DNA of 64,000 nucleotides. Origin: Paragorgia papillata. Lineage: Eukaryota > Cnidaria > Anthozoa > Scleralcyonacea > Coralliidae. Positions 32,672-42,994 of the stretch are shown in pieces. Position 1 is the stretch's first letter. Every line of letters starts with the position of its first letter. The notes below the pieces were generated by a model. That model ran no database searches. It was given only the letters and a program-made list of their open reading frames with translations, and was not told where the DNA came from. Where the stretch lies: positions 2,604,001 to 2,668,000 of the forward strand of contig JAWNZC010000408.1 in NCBI GenBank assembly GCA_035771165.1. Direction: 5' to 3'. A program made the translations under genes and the position numbers.

Positions 32672-35060
32672 GCATCAATCTCGTACCCAGACCCACGCGT
32701 TCCCATACTCACACGAGGCTCTGGTAACAGCCATTTCAGGGCCCGTTTTGATTGGCTAATCCAATGCGCATGCTCGACTAGAAATCGTTGCCTGATCTTG
32801 CCCAGGTTTATAAATATCACTTCAGCCGAAGTTGAATATGCCACAATGAACAAAATACTCTCAACTTGGTAGTTATTTGATGCAGAGATGTGATATTTTA
32901 GCCTCCAATGCCGATGATAGGCTTTCATGTTGACGACTTTTGAACGGTTCCGAGGGGGAAAGCGGCGAGTATCAAATGGCGTGGCACATTGCGCGCGGCA
33001 TCTTGTCAGTTGTGGAACAAAACGGTTAGTAAGTTCAGAACTACTCATCATTAAAATATATTGTGTACGTATGTTAACACATGTTGAATAAGCTTTCATT
33101 TGATGTATAGTTCAAGTTTTTCCGTTTTGTAAAACTTGTTAAAATGTCCAAAATGTGCGAACCGCTGTTCGAAACAATATTATACAAATAAACAGAAAAT
33201 TGACTTATCACAAGTGTTAATACAGAATTTTATATATTTTTTTAAATATTTAACGCACAACATTGAGAGATATTATCAAAGGGAAGCTATTAAAAAATGC
33301 TATTTGGGGTAGAAATTTCAAGTTTTTAGCTAAACGGGAAAATTGGGAAAAAATTTTAAAAATGGGAAAATGTCTGTCATTTGATTATTAAATCAAATAA
33401 TATTATTATTGTTGACTTCGAATGCATCTTATAATGAAGCTTTTGAAACGTTTGCGGCTTTCTAGCCAAAGCAAACCAAAGCAAGAGAATTTGGAGGACT
33501 TCACATTGGAATTTATAGCTTTTATTTTAACCCTAGCGATCTCCCAGGCAGTGACGACTGACGAGTATAGAATCGCCTAGCGTTGGCCAGAGTAATAAAA
33601 TACTAAAGCCTCAGCGTTCACAGCAAGTTTTAGTTTTAAATCCTTTAACCCGAGCGACCTCTCCGTGAGGAGTAGAATCGCCTGGCGTTATATAGCCAGA
33701 GTAATTATAGAGTAAAAGAGATTTTAGCGTTCAGAGGGTTTATAAAGATACCTTAGAAGTCAACAATATTACTGATTTGTTTAATATTTATTAACACATT
33801 CACGCAATGAATTAAATGACAGAAGTTTTCCCATTTAAAAAATATTTTCCGTTTAGCTAACAACTTGAAATTTCTACCCCAAATAGCATTTTTCAATAGC
33901 TTCTCTTTGGTATATCTCTCAATGTTGTGCGTTAAATATTTAAAAAAATATATAAAATTCTGTTTAACGCTTGTGAGAAGTCAATTTCCTGTTTAATATT
34001 TGTAATATTATTTCGAACAGCGGTTCGCACATTTGGACATTTTAACAAGTTTTACAAAACGGAAAAACTTGAACTATACATCAAATGAAAGCTTATTCAA
34101 CATGTGTTAACATACGTACACAATATATTTTAATGATGAGTAGTTCTGAACTTACTAACCGTTTTGTTCCACAACTGACAAGATGCCGCGCGCAATGTGC
34201 CACGCCATTTGATACTCGCCGCTTTCCCCCTCGGAACCGTTCAAAAGTCGTCAACATGAAAGCCTATCATCGGCATTGGAGGCTAAAATATCACATCCCT
34301 GCATCAAATAACTACCAAGTTGAGAGTATTTTGTTCATTGTGGCATATTCAACTTCGGCTGAAGTGATATTTATAAACCTGGGCAAGATCAGGCAACGAT
34401 TTCTAGTCGAGCATGCGCATTGGATTAGCCAATCAAAACGGGCCCTGAAATGGCTGTTACCAGAGCCTCAGCCTGGTTCCCAGGCCTCTCTTTTTAACGT
34501 CGAGCGGCAGACCGAATTGTGAGAGGCCTGGAATAAAATGTTTTGCCTGGCCCCAAATCTGGCCCCAAAACTGGCCCCAAATTATACAGGCACCAAACGG
34601 CCGTTTGGCGGAAAACCAAAGCAGATAACACTCACGTCGGTCTGCACAATTCTTTATAACATCATATAGCAAGGTTGGTCTACTGCCGAAACGTTAAAAA
34701 GCATATTTCGATTTGTATAAATGTGTTTCAACGCAATCACTTCCTACGCCGAACACTACTTTATAAAGCCTCGTATGTAACAACCTTTTAACGTAATGTA
34801 AAACAAAGAAACCTACTCGTTTGCTGTCTGCTAGTCAAGAAGAAGTTTGTTTAAGTGCCCTCGTTCATAAAGATTAAAGAATCCGAGCTCCAGCAGGATT
34901 CATGATAGATAAAGATGAACATTTTCCGCTAGTCCTCTTGCTCGATGCCTATTCTGTGACGTCACCAAAATACGTTCGAGAGAAAAGAGGACTAGGAACT
35001 AGTCTGCCAGAGCCTCGTGTGAGTATGGGAACGCGTGGGTCTGGGTACGAGATTGTTCCG
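32672..35060. mobile_element. large inverted repeat (2.4 kb)
   Basis: Left arm 32715-33385 and right arm 33813-34469 are inverted and nearly identical, so the same 130-residue peptide translates from both strands (32569-33099 minus; 34085-34522 plus). The outermost about 50 bp of the left arm (32672-32725) pairs with 35006-35060, so about 535 bp (34470-35005) has been inserted within the right arm. The spacer is about 430 bp. The near-identity suggests a recent event or gene conversion. The shared open frame is uninterrupted over about 130 codons but has no recognisable domain. Confidence 0.8.
34905..35005. repeat. dispersed repeat B, copy 1
   Basis: ATGATAGATAAAGATGAACA through AGAGGACTAGGAACTAGTCT recurs in reverse complement at about 60692-60800 with few differences. 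It lies in the segment inserted into the inverted repeat. Confidence 0.75.
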
Positions 35061-36199
35061 GCATAGGCAACTAAATACTTCCGCCATTCGTAATGATGCA
35101 TTCACATAGAGTTTCTCGCTGACCTGTTCGGTAAACAGCTTCGAAATGTTGTATAAATGTTGCTCGAGAGGCAAAAAATGTGTTAAGGAGATCAACAAAA
35201 AAGATTAAAAGGTACCTTTATGAAGTCAAAAGGTGGGTCAGTTGTTTATATTAGCGTTGCTGTTGTGAAAAAGGTTTTGATTTCATGCAAATTTCATGAA
35301 GTAAAAAGACGTAATTTTTAGGTGAATTTTACCATTTGACATGCTAAATTGTGTATTTGTTAATGTATTTTTACACAATGTTGTTTTTCTACACATTTGT
35401 TTGAGTGTGTTGATGTTTTTCTGTATAAAAATCCGTCAATTTCAACTCTTTTCGGCAGTTTAAAAAAACATGCCACCATCTTGTTTTTCCTCTACTAGCA
35501 GGATATGAGCTGATAGCCTGGTAGTAGGGAACCAATCAGATTACGCAAAAGCTCATATCCGATAGCATGCTATATAATAAATAATAATATCATATATGCA
35601 TCAAAATAGTATACACTGGTACTGTAAGCTTATATTTTATTAAATGTGCAATTGTATATGCTACAAAGCAGTCCAACCAACCAAGCGATCCATTTCTTCA
35701 AAAATGGAATCAAAAATTAAACTCTTGCTCCTGCCACGATTATTATTAATAACACTTTTTTGCTTCATACATGTAGATATTTTAATAATATTTTAAATAT
35801 CATATTTATATTCTTCCCTAAATGCCTAATTTTTTGTTTTCTGTTTTAGAAATATTGACTGACATGTGTTCATAGCTTGTGACAGTCATTGCACAGGGAC
35901 CAATGTGTTAGTGGTGACATTTTGATCAGACGTTATCTGTGTAGTGAATTATCACATAACTCAAACTAAACAAACTTAACAAATTATTAAGTGAAGTGTG
36001 TGTCGTATGCTATATATTGTGTATGATAAGTTGTGTGTATGCATGTAGTAGTTTAAGCTAGCGCTCGTAAATGTACCACATGCACTACATGTATATGTAC
36101 ATGTACAACTCATCAGATCACTTTAACTACATCTCATATGCAAACGCTAACACTTAGGAGTGCATATGACTATGAATTTGCAACCTTAGCTCTCCATCT
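35061..36199. other. intronic AT-rich DNA
   Basis: At 35500-35575, GGATATGAGCTGATAG faces TCATATCCGATAG around CCAATCAGATTACG, a layout like dispersed repeat A. Otherwise nothing supportable. Confidence 0.45.
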
Positions 36200-36282
36200 G
36201 AGCCTCAGTGGCTCAATGGTTAGAGCATCTAACATCTAACCAGTCATGAGAAGGTTGCAGGTTCGAACCCTGTCTGGGGCTC
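36200..36282 (+). tRNA. tRNA-like sequence, probably SINE head
   Basis: GAGCCTC...GGGGCTC forms a 7-bp acceptor stem. The D arm (GGCTCAATGGTTAGAGC) contains an A-box-like sequence, and the T arm GCAGGTTCGAACCCTGT contains a B-box (GGTTCGAACCC). The anticodon arm is abnormal: ATCTAAC is tandemly duplicated, giving 83 nt in all, and removing one copy still leaves a mismatched stem and no U33. So this is not a functional tRNA. It is more likely the pol III head of a tRNA-derived SINE or a tRNA pseudogene. The 3' SINE body and a poly-A tail are not obvious. Confidence 0.6.
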
Positions 36283-37223
36283 AGAAATCTTTTCTGAGTA
36301 ATTGAGTTTGACGAACATCCACCAAATGTCTGTTATATATTATTATTGTGCAAGTATGTTGCATTATTACTGAGGAAAGTAAATAACATTGAGGAAAATC
36401 CTGGACCCATTGTTTATATAATTGACTGAAGTCAAAAATCTGCCAGTTTTAGTGAGGGCAAACAATCTGTGTCAGTTTTAGCTGTTGTTGACTGCAATGA
36501 TATGCAGACAAGATATAGCCAGTATGTAACTTATTATGACAATATTATTTCTGCATGTGTATACACATAGTAGAAAATTCTCATGCTAAACATTAACTAG
36601 TCAAATATCAACAAACATTCTGAAAAATTCTTAATATGTATTTTAGAAAATTAAATATTAATTGGCTATTTCCTGATTTGGTATATTGCTATGTCCTCTG
36701 TTATATTAATTACTCATTACACTGCCTGCCAGTGTCTTTGATGATTATTTCAAGCAAAGGCCATTCACATGATCTGATTAACTGAACTCAATTTTCCTCC
36801 TGGTGCATGTAATGTGGATTTACTTACTATACAGGTAGTAGTCAGTTATGTCTTATCGCAATTACTATACATGTAGTTGTTTTTATTAAATTATATGTAT
36901 CACGAGGAAAATCAGATTATGTGAATAGCTTGTTGCACATGATGTCACCATCATATTGGTTGATTTTTTGCTTGGCAAACACTGTTGACACACCGGTCAC
37001 CATCATGTTTGTTTTAGCAAGGGTATTGGAAATTAACAGAAATCAACCAAGATGGCGTCCAATGTCACGTGATTGCAAACGATGTACACTGTACGGTAGC
37101 CCTAAACGTAGACGCGTGTACGCATTGCGTACCTATTTTTTTATCTCAGTTGATGAATACAGACTTATTAATATTCATAAACAATAAATAATTATTGTGA
37201 AACGAAATGTTTTTCTCTTCTAG
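36283..37223. other. intronic sequence
   Basis: No coding or repeat feature that I can support. The 88-codon frame at 36921-37187 has no domain. Confidence 0.45.
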
Positions 37224-37343
37224 TTATTTGAAAGAAAATCACTTAAATCAGCAAGCATAGATTTGTTGAGAGCAATTGGATTAAAAGGGGGCCAGATCCT
37301 TGCAGTAAAAAATGCATATCCAAGCTTTAATTCGCAAGCACAG
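37224..37343 (+). CDS. internal exon of SAM-like domain gene (exon c)
   Basis: Acceptor TTTTTCTCTTCTAG (37210-37223) and donor CAG|GTAATT at 37344. The 120-bp exon is phase 0 on both sides and reads LFERKSLKSASIDLLRAIGL followed by KGGQILAVKNAYPSFNSQAQ. It completes the SAM-like block begun in exon b (SL..ASIDLLRAIGLK.GQIL). The strong pyrimidine tract and phase match make this the most secure exon of the gene. Confidence 0.65.
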
Positions 37344-37499
37344 GTAATTAATACCAGTAAAATCTTTCATTTAAGTTTTGTAAATCTTTCGTTTAAGTTT
37401 GTCTCTTTCAAATCAGTATGTTGACTGTCAGCTTTTAATTGATATATAGCTATTTTATTTTATTTTTGAATAAGCACCCCATTAGTTCTATTCCAAATT

Positions 37500-38008
37500 T
37501 CAAATGAACAAACTTACTAAAGTTAATTAAATAGTAAGTGAACGAGTGATTATACATGATTATAGTTTACAAAATCCTGATTTAAATCTCTTGCTCGCAA
37601 GACCAAAGACCAATTTTCTTAAAAAGAGTTTTTCCTACAGTGGAGCTGTTCTACAGAATTCTCTTCCAAAAAATATTCATTTGGCTCAATCATCTGAATT
37701 TAAGAGATCGCTAAGGCAAAGTGGTGTAATCGAACAACTGATAACATCCTAATTCTAATTATTAATTAATCCTTGTTCAATTATACTTTTTTATTCGTAC
37801 CGTATCATAACTTTCATTTTAGTTACATGTATTTGTAATCATCAATATTCAATTATTCCCGGTATTTAGTTAGTGCACGTAATTGATCAGGAACACCACA
37901 GGCTTTTACCCACGTCAAAAACTCATCACAAGCTGTGGCCCACAGCTTGTGATGAGTTTTTGACGTGGGTAAATAAAGCATTCTAACTATCTATCTATAT
38001 ATCTAAAG
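37500..38008 (+). mobile_element. LINE 3' end ending in a TCTA tail
   Basis: The frame at 37546-37752 encodes the C-terminus of a CR1/L2-type ORF2 (ARPKTNFLKKSFSYSGAVLQ, NSLPKNIHLAQSSEFKRSL). The 3' UTR contains a 69-bp perfect palindrome and an AATAAA (37972-37977), and ends in TTCTAACTATCTATCTATAT. The tail abuts exon d with only a few bases between. Confidence 0.75.
37905..37973. repeat. 69-bp perfect palindrome in LINE 3' UTR
   Basis: Two 34-nt arms (outer TTTACCCACGTCAAAAACTC, inner CACAAGCTGTGG) around a single C, with no mismatch by eye. Consistent with a snap-back copying event at the LINE 3' end. Confidence 0.85.
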
Positions 38009-38153
38009 GATAAGGATGGCAAGGTTTGGCAACTTTGGTCGTTTATGAGTGCAGCTAATGATCAGTATATGTCGATGCCAGTTCCTACCGATGACACCAC
38101 CGATACTTCCTATACGGTTAAAGCAAATGGTATAGCTAAAGGAGAAAACTTGC
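38009..38153 (+). CDS. internal exon of SAM-like domain gene (exon d)
   Basis: Acceptor ATCTAAAG (ends 38008) and donor TTGC|GTAAGT at 38154. The exon is 145 bp: phase 0 at its start, one extra base at its end. It reads DKDGKVWQLWSFMSAANDQY, then MSMPVPTDDTTDTSYTVKAN and GIAKGENL. The VWQLWSF....DQYMSM pattern looks like a beta-trefoil strand pair. The following exon must begin with two bases completing a codon, exactly the phase of the exon at 483-703. No such exon was found downstream in the window. The acceptor has a weak pyrimidine tract and lies against a LINE tail. Confidence 0.6.
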
Positions 38154-38184
38154 GTAAGTCATTTTGAAAAGCAGCTTTAACATG

Positions 38185-38436
38185 AGAGGTGTATCACTCC
38201 AGAAAAAGTGTACGAGATTTTTGGGATTTTGAAAATTTCGTGGGATTTTTGGGGGATTTTGGGGATTTTGGGGGAAATTTTGAGGATTTTTTAGAATTTG
38301 TTTTGAGATTTTTTGTGATTTTCGGAGATTTTTTGTGATTTTCGGAGATTTTTTGAGATTTTTGCGCTTTTTTTGAGATTTTGGGGATTTTCGGATTTTT
38401 AAAGGAGTATGAGATTTTTGGAGTGATGCACCCCTC
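38185..38436. mobile_element. MITE of GATTTTTGG repeats with 11-bp duplication
   Basis: Ends AGAGGTGTATCACTCC and GGAGTGATGCACCCCTC are inverted. GCTTTAACATG flanks both sides (38174-38184 and 38437-38447). The interior consists of GATTTTTTGAGATTTTTGG-type simple repeats. It lies 31 bp after the donor of exon d. Confidence 0.75.
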
Positions 38437-38494
38437 GCTTTAACATGTGTATGTATGTTATATGTGTAAATATATATGTATATATATATATATA

Positions 38495-38855
38495 TTTAGC
38501 AATTATTCACTAACACTGAGGTGAATAATTTTTTTAGCATATACCTCATAAATGAAATAACAAGTTTAACCTTCTTATGTATTCACTACGAAACACGGCA
38601 GCTAGCAACTTGGCGTACTCGACATTTTTTAATATATTAATGGATAGAACTATTGTAAAGAAACCTACCTGTAAACACTCTTCTACTTAATTTTCTTGAC
38701 TTTTCTTGTTATTCTACTACATCAAAAATCTCAGTCCTGTTTCGATAAACAAAGCAAAACTGGCCGCCATTTTGTATTACCCGCAGGTGAATAGTGCAGG
38801 GTATCCCGAGCTAGAGGAACCAATCAGATTGCGTGAAAATCACTATTCACCTGCG

Positions 38856-38865
<10 letters not shown>
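38495..38865. repeat. dispersed repeat A, copy 2
   Basis: Same family and orientation as 22640-23055; ends in CACTATTCACCTGCGAGG and then a TA microsatellite. Confidence 0.75.
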
Positions 38866-38895
<30 letters not shown>

Positions 38896-39074
38896 CTAAT
38901 GGTCTATTACAAATCCGGCTTTCTGATTGGTTGAGCTACTAGTGGTCTATTGGCGATAGACCACTAGTAGCGTCATCCAATCACAAACCACATTATAACT
39001 GGAATATTCACGCTGCAAGTGGCCTGGAAACTAGGCCAAACGTGGCGCTAAAATTTATATACAGCAGCAGCAAT

Positions 39075-39279
39075 AGCCTGGTACCCTGGCCCAATTTCAA
39101 AAGAAATATGGGCCAGGTAACCACTAATCTCATTCTCGCGTCATCAGGGCTAAATCCACTTATGACGATTGCAATTTCACTCATAGCCAATAAAAACGCG
39201 CGAAAATTCAACCAATAGGAAAGCAGAAGTTTTTAGTGGTTACCTGGCCCATATTCTTTGATTGGGCCAGGGTACCAGG
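39075..39279. mobile_element. second copy of the AGCCTGGTACCCTGG MITE
   Basis: About 55-bp inverted ends (AGCCTGGTACCCTGGCCCAA, then TATGGGCCAGGTAACCACTA). The right terminus reads CCAGGG rather than CCAGGCT and no duplication is visible, so the end is altered. Confidence 0.75.
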
Positions 39280-40211
39280 GTACAGTAACCTGAATGTCAA
39301 GCCTTTATTTGTTCCAGCCTTCCGCTAAACCCGTCAGCGCGGGCAGAGGTGCGGGCGAGCGAGAAGGCGAGAAAAACAAAGGCCTGAGGAAACTCTTAAC
39401 AAAACTGCGGGGACTCCGTCCATCTCATGGACGGGAGCTCTGATTGGCCGACTAATTGTAGTTAGGATTTTGATTGGTTCATTCAGATAAACAACTTGCC
39501 TGAAGGTGCACCGTCAAGGTTCACACCGTGACAAGGTCATCGCCATTTCTCGAATGTGTTTATCGTGTACGTTTCTGTGACCTGCAATTCATTCATTTAC
39601 TCATTTATCATGTCGGAAAATCAAACCATATAGGCCGTCGGCTGAGGGTCGAAAAGCTTCACTTCACTAGCACATGTTTCTAATCTAAAGGAACTTCACA
39701 TATTCTGGTAGGGTAAAGCACGCTGAATCCAAATCTAAAAAGTTCCTGCCATTTCCTCCTGTAGTTTTTGAGAATTTCGCGATCAAAATCTTCAAAATTA
39801 CAGGTTTCGAAATCGCTTAAAAATAAAATAACATACCTCAAAAGGCTCATTCCTAATACCCAGTCTTCACGCGCCATATAGTGTCACAATGGTGTCATGC
39901 TAAAAACGTAATTTCCAGTTCCTTTTGGGCAATGTGATTTTGTAATGGAGGTAAATACACGATATTCCCTTCGATTTTCTGTATAACTCACCATAGCCAC
40001 TGGAAAGGGAGAGGCTGTGAAAGTGGGCGTGACTGAGATTTATGTTATTGTTCGCCAAATTCAAGATCACGTGACGTTGAACCTGCATGATTGAGCACTA
40101 AAAAGCAAGATTTTACATTAGAGCAGCGAGGCGCGTAACTACAAGTGCTACAACGAAGTTCTTCCGTGATGGTTTCGATATAAATTCCACTTCATTTGGA
40201 CATTATATGCA
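39280..40211. other. no gene recognised
   Basis: Between the MITE and the hAT element. The patch at 39990-40085 (CCACTGGAAAGGGAGAGG... AAGATCACGTGACGTTGAAC) recurs inverted near 47590-47700. Confidence 0.45.
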
Positions 40212-40219
40212 TAGATGAT

Positions 40220-42986
40220 TAGGCATGGCCCGATTGTGCTCGTAAAATCCCAAAAAGTTGCTCGCTAAAACCAGAAAGTTGCTCGCTAAAAAGCCTAAAA
40301 GTTGCTCAAAAGTTGCCCGAAATAAAAAACGTTGCTACTAAAATTCAAAAAGGTGCCCGTACATTAAGAGATTTATACAATTTCTGCACGCCCGGATAAA
40401 CTGCTTGAAATTAACAAAAAAAGGTTTTCTTTACAAAAGTTTAACAAACAAATGTCATTATGTCATACAAAGTTGACATTTTGCTGAACAATAATACGTA
40501 GTCGTAGTCTCGTAGAGTAATAAATCTTCCGATTGAAGTATAAAGTAACTTCACAAGTTTTATGTCTTTATAGCTCTGCGTTTCTAACACTAATTCTTTC
40601 TAGTTTGGGGTCCGATGACTGTGTGTCTCATATCATATAAAACGTTCATATAACTGCCTCGGCCCGAGTTGGATATTCTATATTTACACCCTCTTGTCGT
40701 TGTTGTATTGGAGCATAACGCAAGCTTCAATATAGTCTTCAAGGGTCCTGTCTTGTTGTGCATTAAACACATTAGTTAAGGTGCTGAAGGCCCTTTCGGC
40801 GGAAGCAGAACTTGGCTGAATCAACAACAGTGTCTTAACCAGCGAAGACCAATGTGGGAGGTTATCTGCGTGCGCCGCCCACCAAGTAACCTTGTCATCC
40901 TCACAAGTGACTGTGACACCATCAGCTGCTGCAAGATATGCGGGAAGCTCTTCTGCCAGATTTGCTATTTTCGTGTCATCGTTGATAAAGGGAAAATTTC
41001 TGAATTCTTCCAGAGACTCGGCTGTGATATCTAGGCTTTGAACCTGCACAGGGCAGCAGAGACGTGCAGCTTTGAATGCTCGCACTATACCACGAAACTG
41101 ACCGCTAAATTTCTGCTGGTAGAACTGGAGGCCAGGCTTGATACAAGCTTTTGCCTGTGAAATTAATTGGTTGCAGAGTGTAGCGTCACCACCAGCTATT
41201 TGCCGGGCAACAGCTGAGGTATTGGGATAGTGATCAACTGCTACCGCATGAGAAACAGCCGAAAGCCGCTCATAACAGGTGAATATGAGCGGTCCATCTC
41301 CTTCTAAGTAGTAGGTGGCATTTACAAAATGCACCCCTGCATCAACAAGCGCAGCTAGCTCCAAGCGTAAATCCTGAAGGTTCTGAGGATTGTCGAGTAT
41401 CTCCAGCAGATGCCTGCGATTAGAGGGGCAAATTTCCTCATTCTCCCGAAGAAAGGGCTCGACGAAACCAAAATAGATTAGCACTTGGTTGAGAACTTCC
41501 CACTTGCTCCACCAACGTGTTTCGCTGTAGGTTCGAATGGACTGTCCTGTTTTCTCTCTCCAAACAAGGCGTGCATTGTAACTGTGAGAAAACATTCCAA
41601 TCCAATAGCGAGTAAACAAATCTAAGACTTGAAATTCAAAATGGTTGCCAACATTGTCAATGGTGTGAGAGAAACACACAACATCAAAGAGCTCTGGATA
41701 AAAGAAACTTAGCTGGCGTAAGGCAGCTCCATTGACAGACGCGCCATCTCTCATTGCTCCAATGACTACGCTCGGGCCGAACTTGTAATCCACGGCCAGG
41801 CAAGACATCAATCTCTGGGCCAACTCTTCACCTTTCATGGCCTTTGCAAGTATTTCTAAACGTATGAGGCGCTGAGTGGGTTTGAAGTTGTCCTGCACAT
41901 AGCGAATAATGATAGCAAGCGCTTCTCCCAATCTTGCAGTACCATCAAAAATTACCGAAACTTCCTTGACACCTTGGAGTTCTTCCTTAAGTTTGTTCTT
42001 CTCTTTCTCAAGTACCGCTGGGATAAGCTCGTTCATGTGGGAACGGCTTGTTAATCGGTGCCCATACTTCTCTAGCATTGGTCGAAGAGCATCTACTTTC
42101 GCCAGTGGTATTCCGCTCGAGAGAAACGATTCGACGACTTCAAAGCGGAAAAGCTGCATCTCGGCGGGTAAAGTCGACCCAGTGGTATTCTCTCTATTTT
42201 TCCTCCTCTCAAGACATGCCATTATCGTCTGGTTTTCCGTTTTGTTCTTTGCAATATCAGCCAAGCCTTTCTTGTGCTTCTTCGATTCGACATGCTTTAC
42301 GATAGAACTTTTCTTCTTAGAAATCATTTCATTGCAAGCGTTGCACCGCAATTTCTGTGAAACTACAGCAAAATGATTGTTCGTGAACTCTTTCAAACGA
42401 TCCCAGGCACTAGTACCGACTGGTGTTTTACTTCCTCTCTGCTTATACTTCCCTTTGTTGGTAGGGAGCTTTCGCTTACGTGCAATGGCTGCGCCAGCTG
42501 GAGTACTAAAAGTTGCACCAGCATTTTCTGCTACCACAATTGCATCTTCTTCTAAATTTTCGTCCTCTGATAAACTTGACGACTCTGACAGCTCCTCTAA
42601 TTCAGTCATAATATATTAGCATTTATTTACATTTTTATAAGCCGCCATTTTGTTTTCAAGAGAACACAGGTAACCCTAGCAAGGGGAAATAAGCAACATT
42701 ACACTACACGGCATATTGCATACTAACGCTGTACTAATACAGGATGTGCACACTGCACAGGCTATATTTACATTGATTAATTTGATTTCCCAAATTATTT
42801 TATCAGAAATATATCGCAGAAAATGAAGTTTTAAAAATTTCACACTGTAAAGTTTTAATTCTAGTAAAAGTTGCTCGGAAATTGCTCAAAAAGGAAAAAG
42901 TTGCTTGAAGTTGCTCGAACCAAAAAAAGTTGCTCCAAAGGCAAAAAGTTGCTCAAAAGTTGCCGAGCACAATCGGGCCATGCCTA
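40220..42986 (-). mobile_element. complete hAT DNA transposon, 2767 bp
   Basis: The terminal inverted repeats are perfect over 23 bp (first 20: TAGGCATGGCCCGATTGTGC). An exact 8-bp target duplication TAGATGAT flanks it (40212-40219 and 42987-42994). Both subterminal regions carry multiple AAAAGTTGCTC words, and these run in the same plus-strand orientation at both ends rather than mirrored. The body contains one uninterrupted transposase frame. Every structural part needed by an autonomous hAT is present. Confidence 0.95.
40684..42609 (-). CDS. hAT transposase, 641 aa, apparently intact
   Basis: Would excise and reinsert the surrounding element by a DDE/RNase H-fold mechanism in the nucleus. 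Domains in order: acidic Ser/Glu-rich N-terminus (1-30), basic linker (44-62), a BED-like zinc finger with C89, C92, H106 and H112, a central region, the first catalytic-type Asp in VIFDGTARLGEA (D222), the second in MRDGASVNGAAL (D288), the hAT-typical CFSHTIDN pair (C312, H315), an inserted helical domain, and the C-terminal dimerisation block WWAAHADNLPHW...QPSSASAERAFSTL (about 583-620). Start at 42609 is the first ATG inside the element, followed by the acidic tract. No stop or frameshift seen; length is normal for an animal hAT. The final Glu of the catalytic triad cannot be placed by eye. No intron appears necessary. Confidence 0.93.
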   Translation of the reverse strand: MTELEELSESSSLSEDENLEEDAIVVAENAGATFSTPAGAAIARKRKLPTNKGKYKQRGSKTPVGTSAWDRLKEFTNNHFAVVSQKLRCNACNEMISKKKSSIVKHVESKKHKKGLADIAKNKTENQTIMACLERRKNRENTTGSTLPAEMQLFRFEVVESFLSSGIPLAKVDALRPMLEKYGHRLTSRSHMNELIPAVLEKEKNKLKEELQGVKEVSVIFDGTARLGEALAIIIRYVQDNFKPTQRLIRLEILAKAMKGEELAQRLMSCLAVDYKFGPSVVIGAMRDGASVNGAALRQLSFFYPELFDVVCFSHTIDNVGNHFEFQVLDLFTRYWIGMFSHSYNARLVWREKTGQSIRTYSETRWWSKWEVLNQVLIYFGFVEPFLRENEEICPSNRRHLLEILDNPQNLQDLRLELAALVDAGVHFVNATYYLEGDGPLIFTCYERLSAVSHAVAVDHYPNTSAVARQIAGGDATLCNQLISQAKACIKPGLQFYQQKFSGQFRGIVRAFKAARLCCPVQVQSLDITAESLEEFRNFPFINDDTKIANLAEELPAYLAAADGVTVTCEDDKVTWWAAHADNLPHWSSLVKTLLLIQPSSASAERAFSTLTNVFNAQQDRTLEDYIEACVMLQYNNDKRV

Positions 42987-42994
42987 TAGATGAT

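Noticed and set aside
32569..33099. 176-codon minus-strand frame as a gene
   Set aside because: The same peptide is encoded on the opposite strand by the other arm of an inverted repeat, with no domain and no splice context. Kept as part of the repeat.
36200..36282. A functional tRNA gene
   Set aside because: The anticodon arm has a 7-nt duplication, a mismatched stem and no U33.
41909..42376. 155-codon plus-strand frame
   Set aside because: Antisense of the intact hAT transposase, which has the convincing domains.
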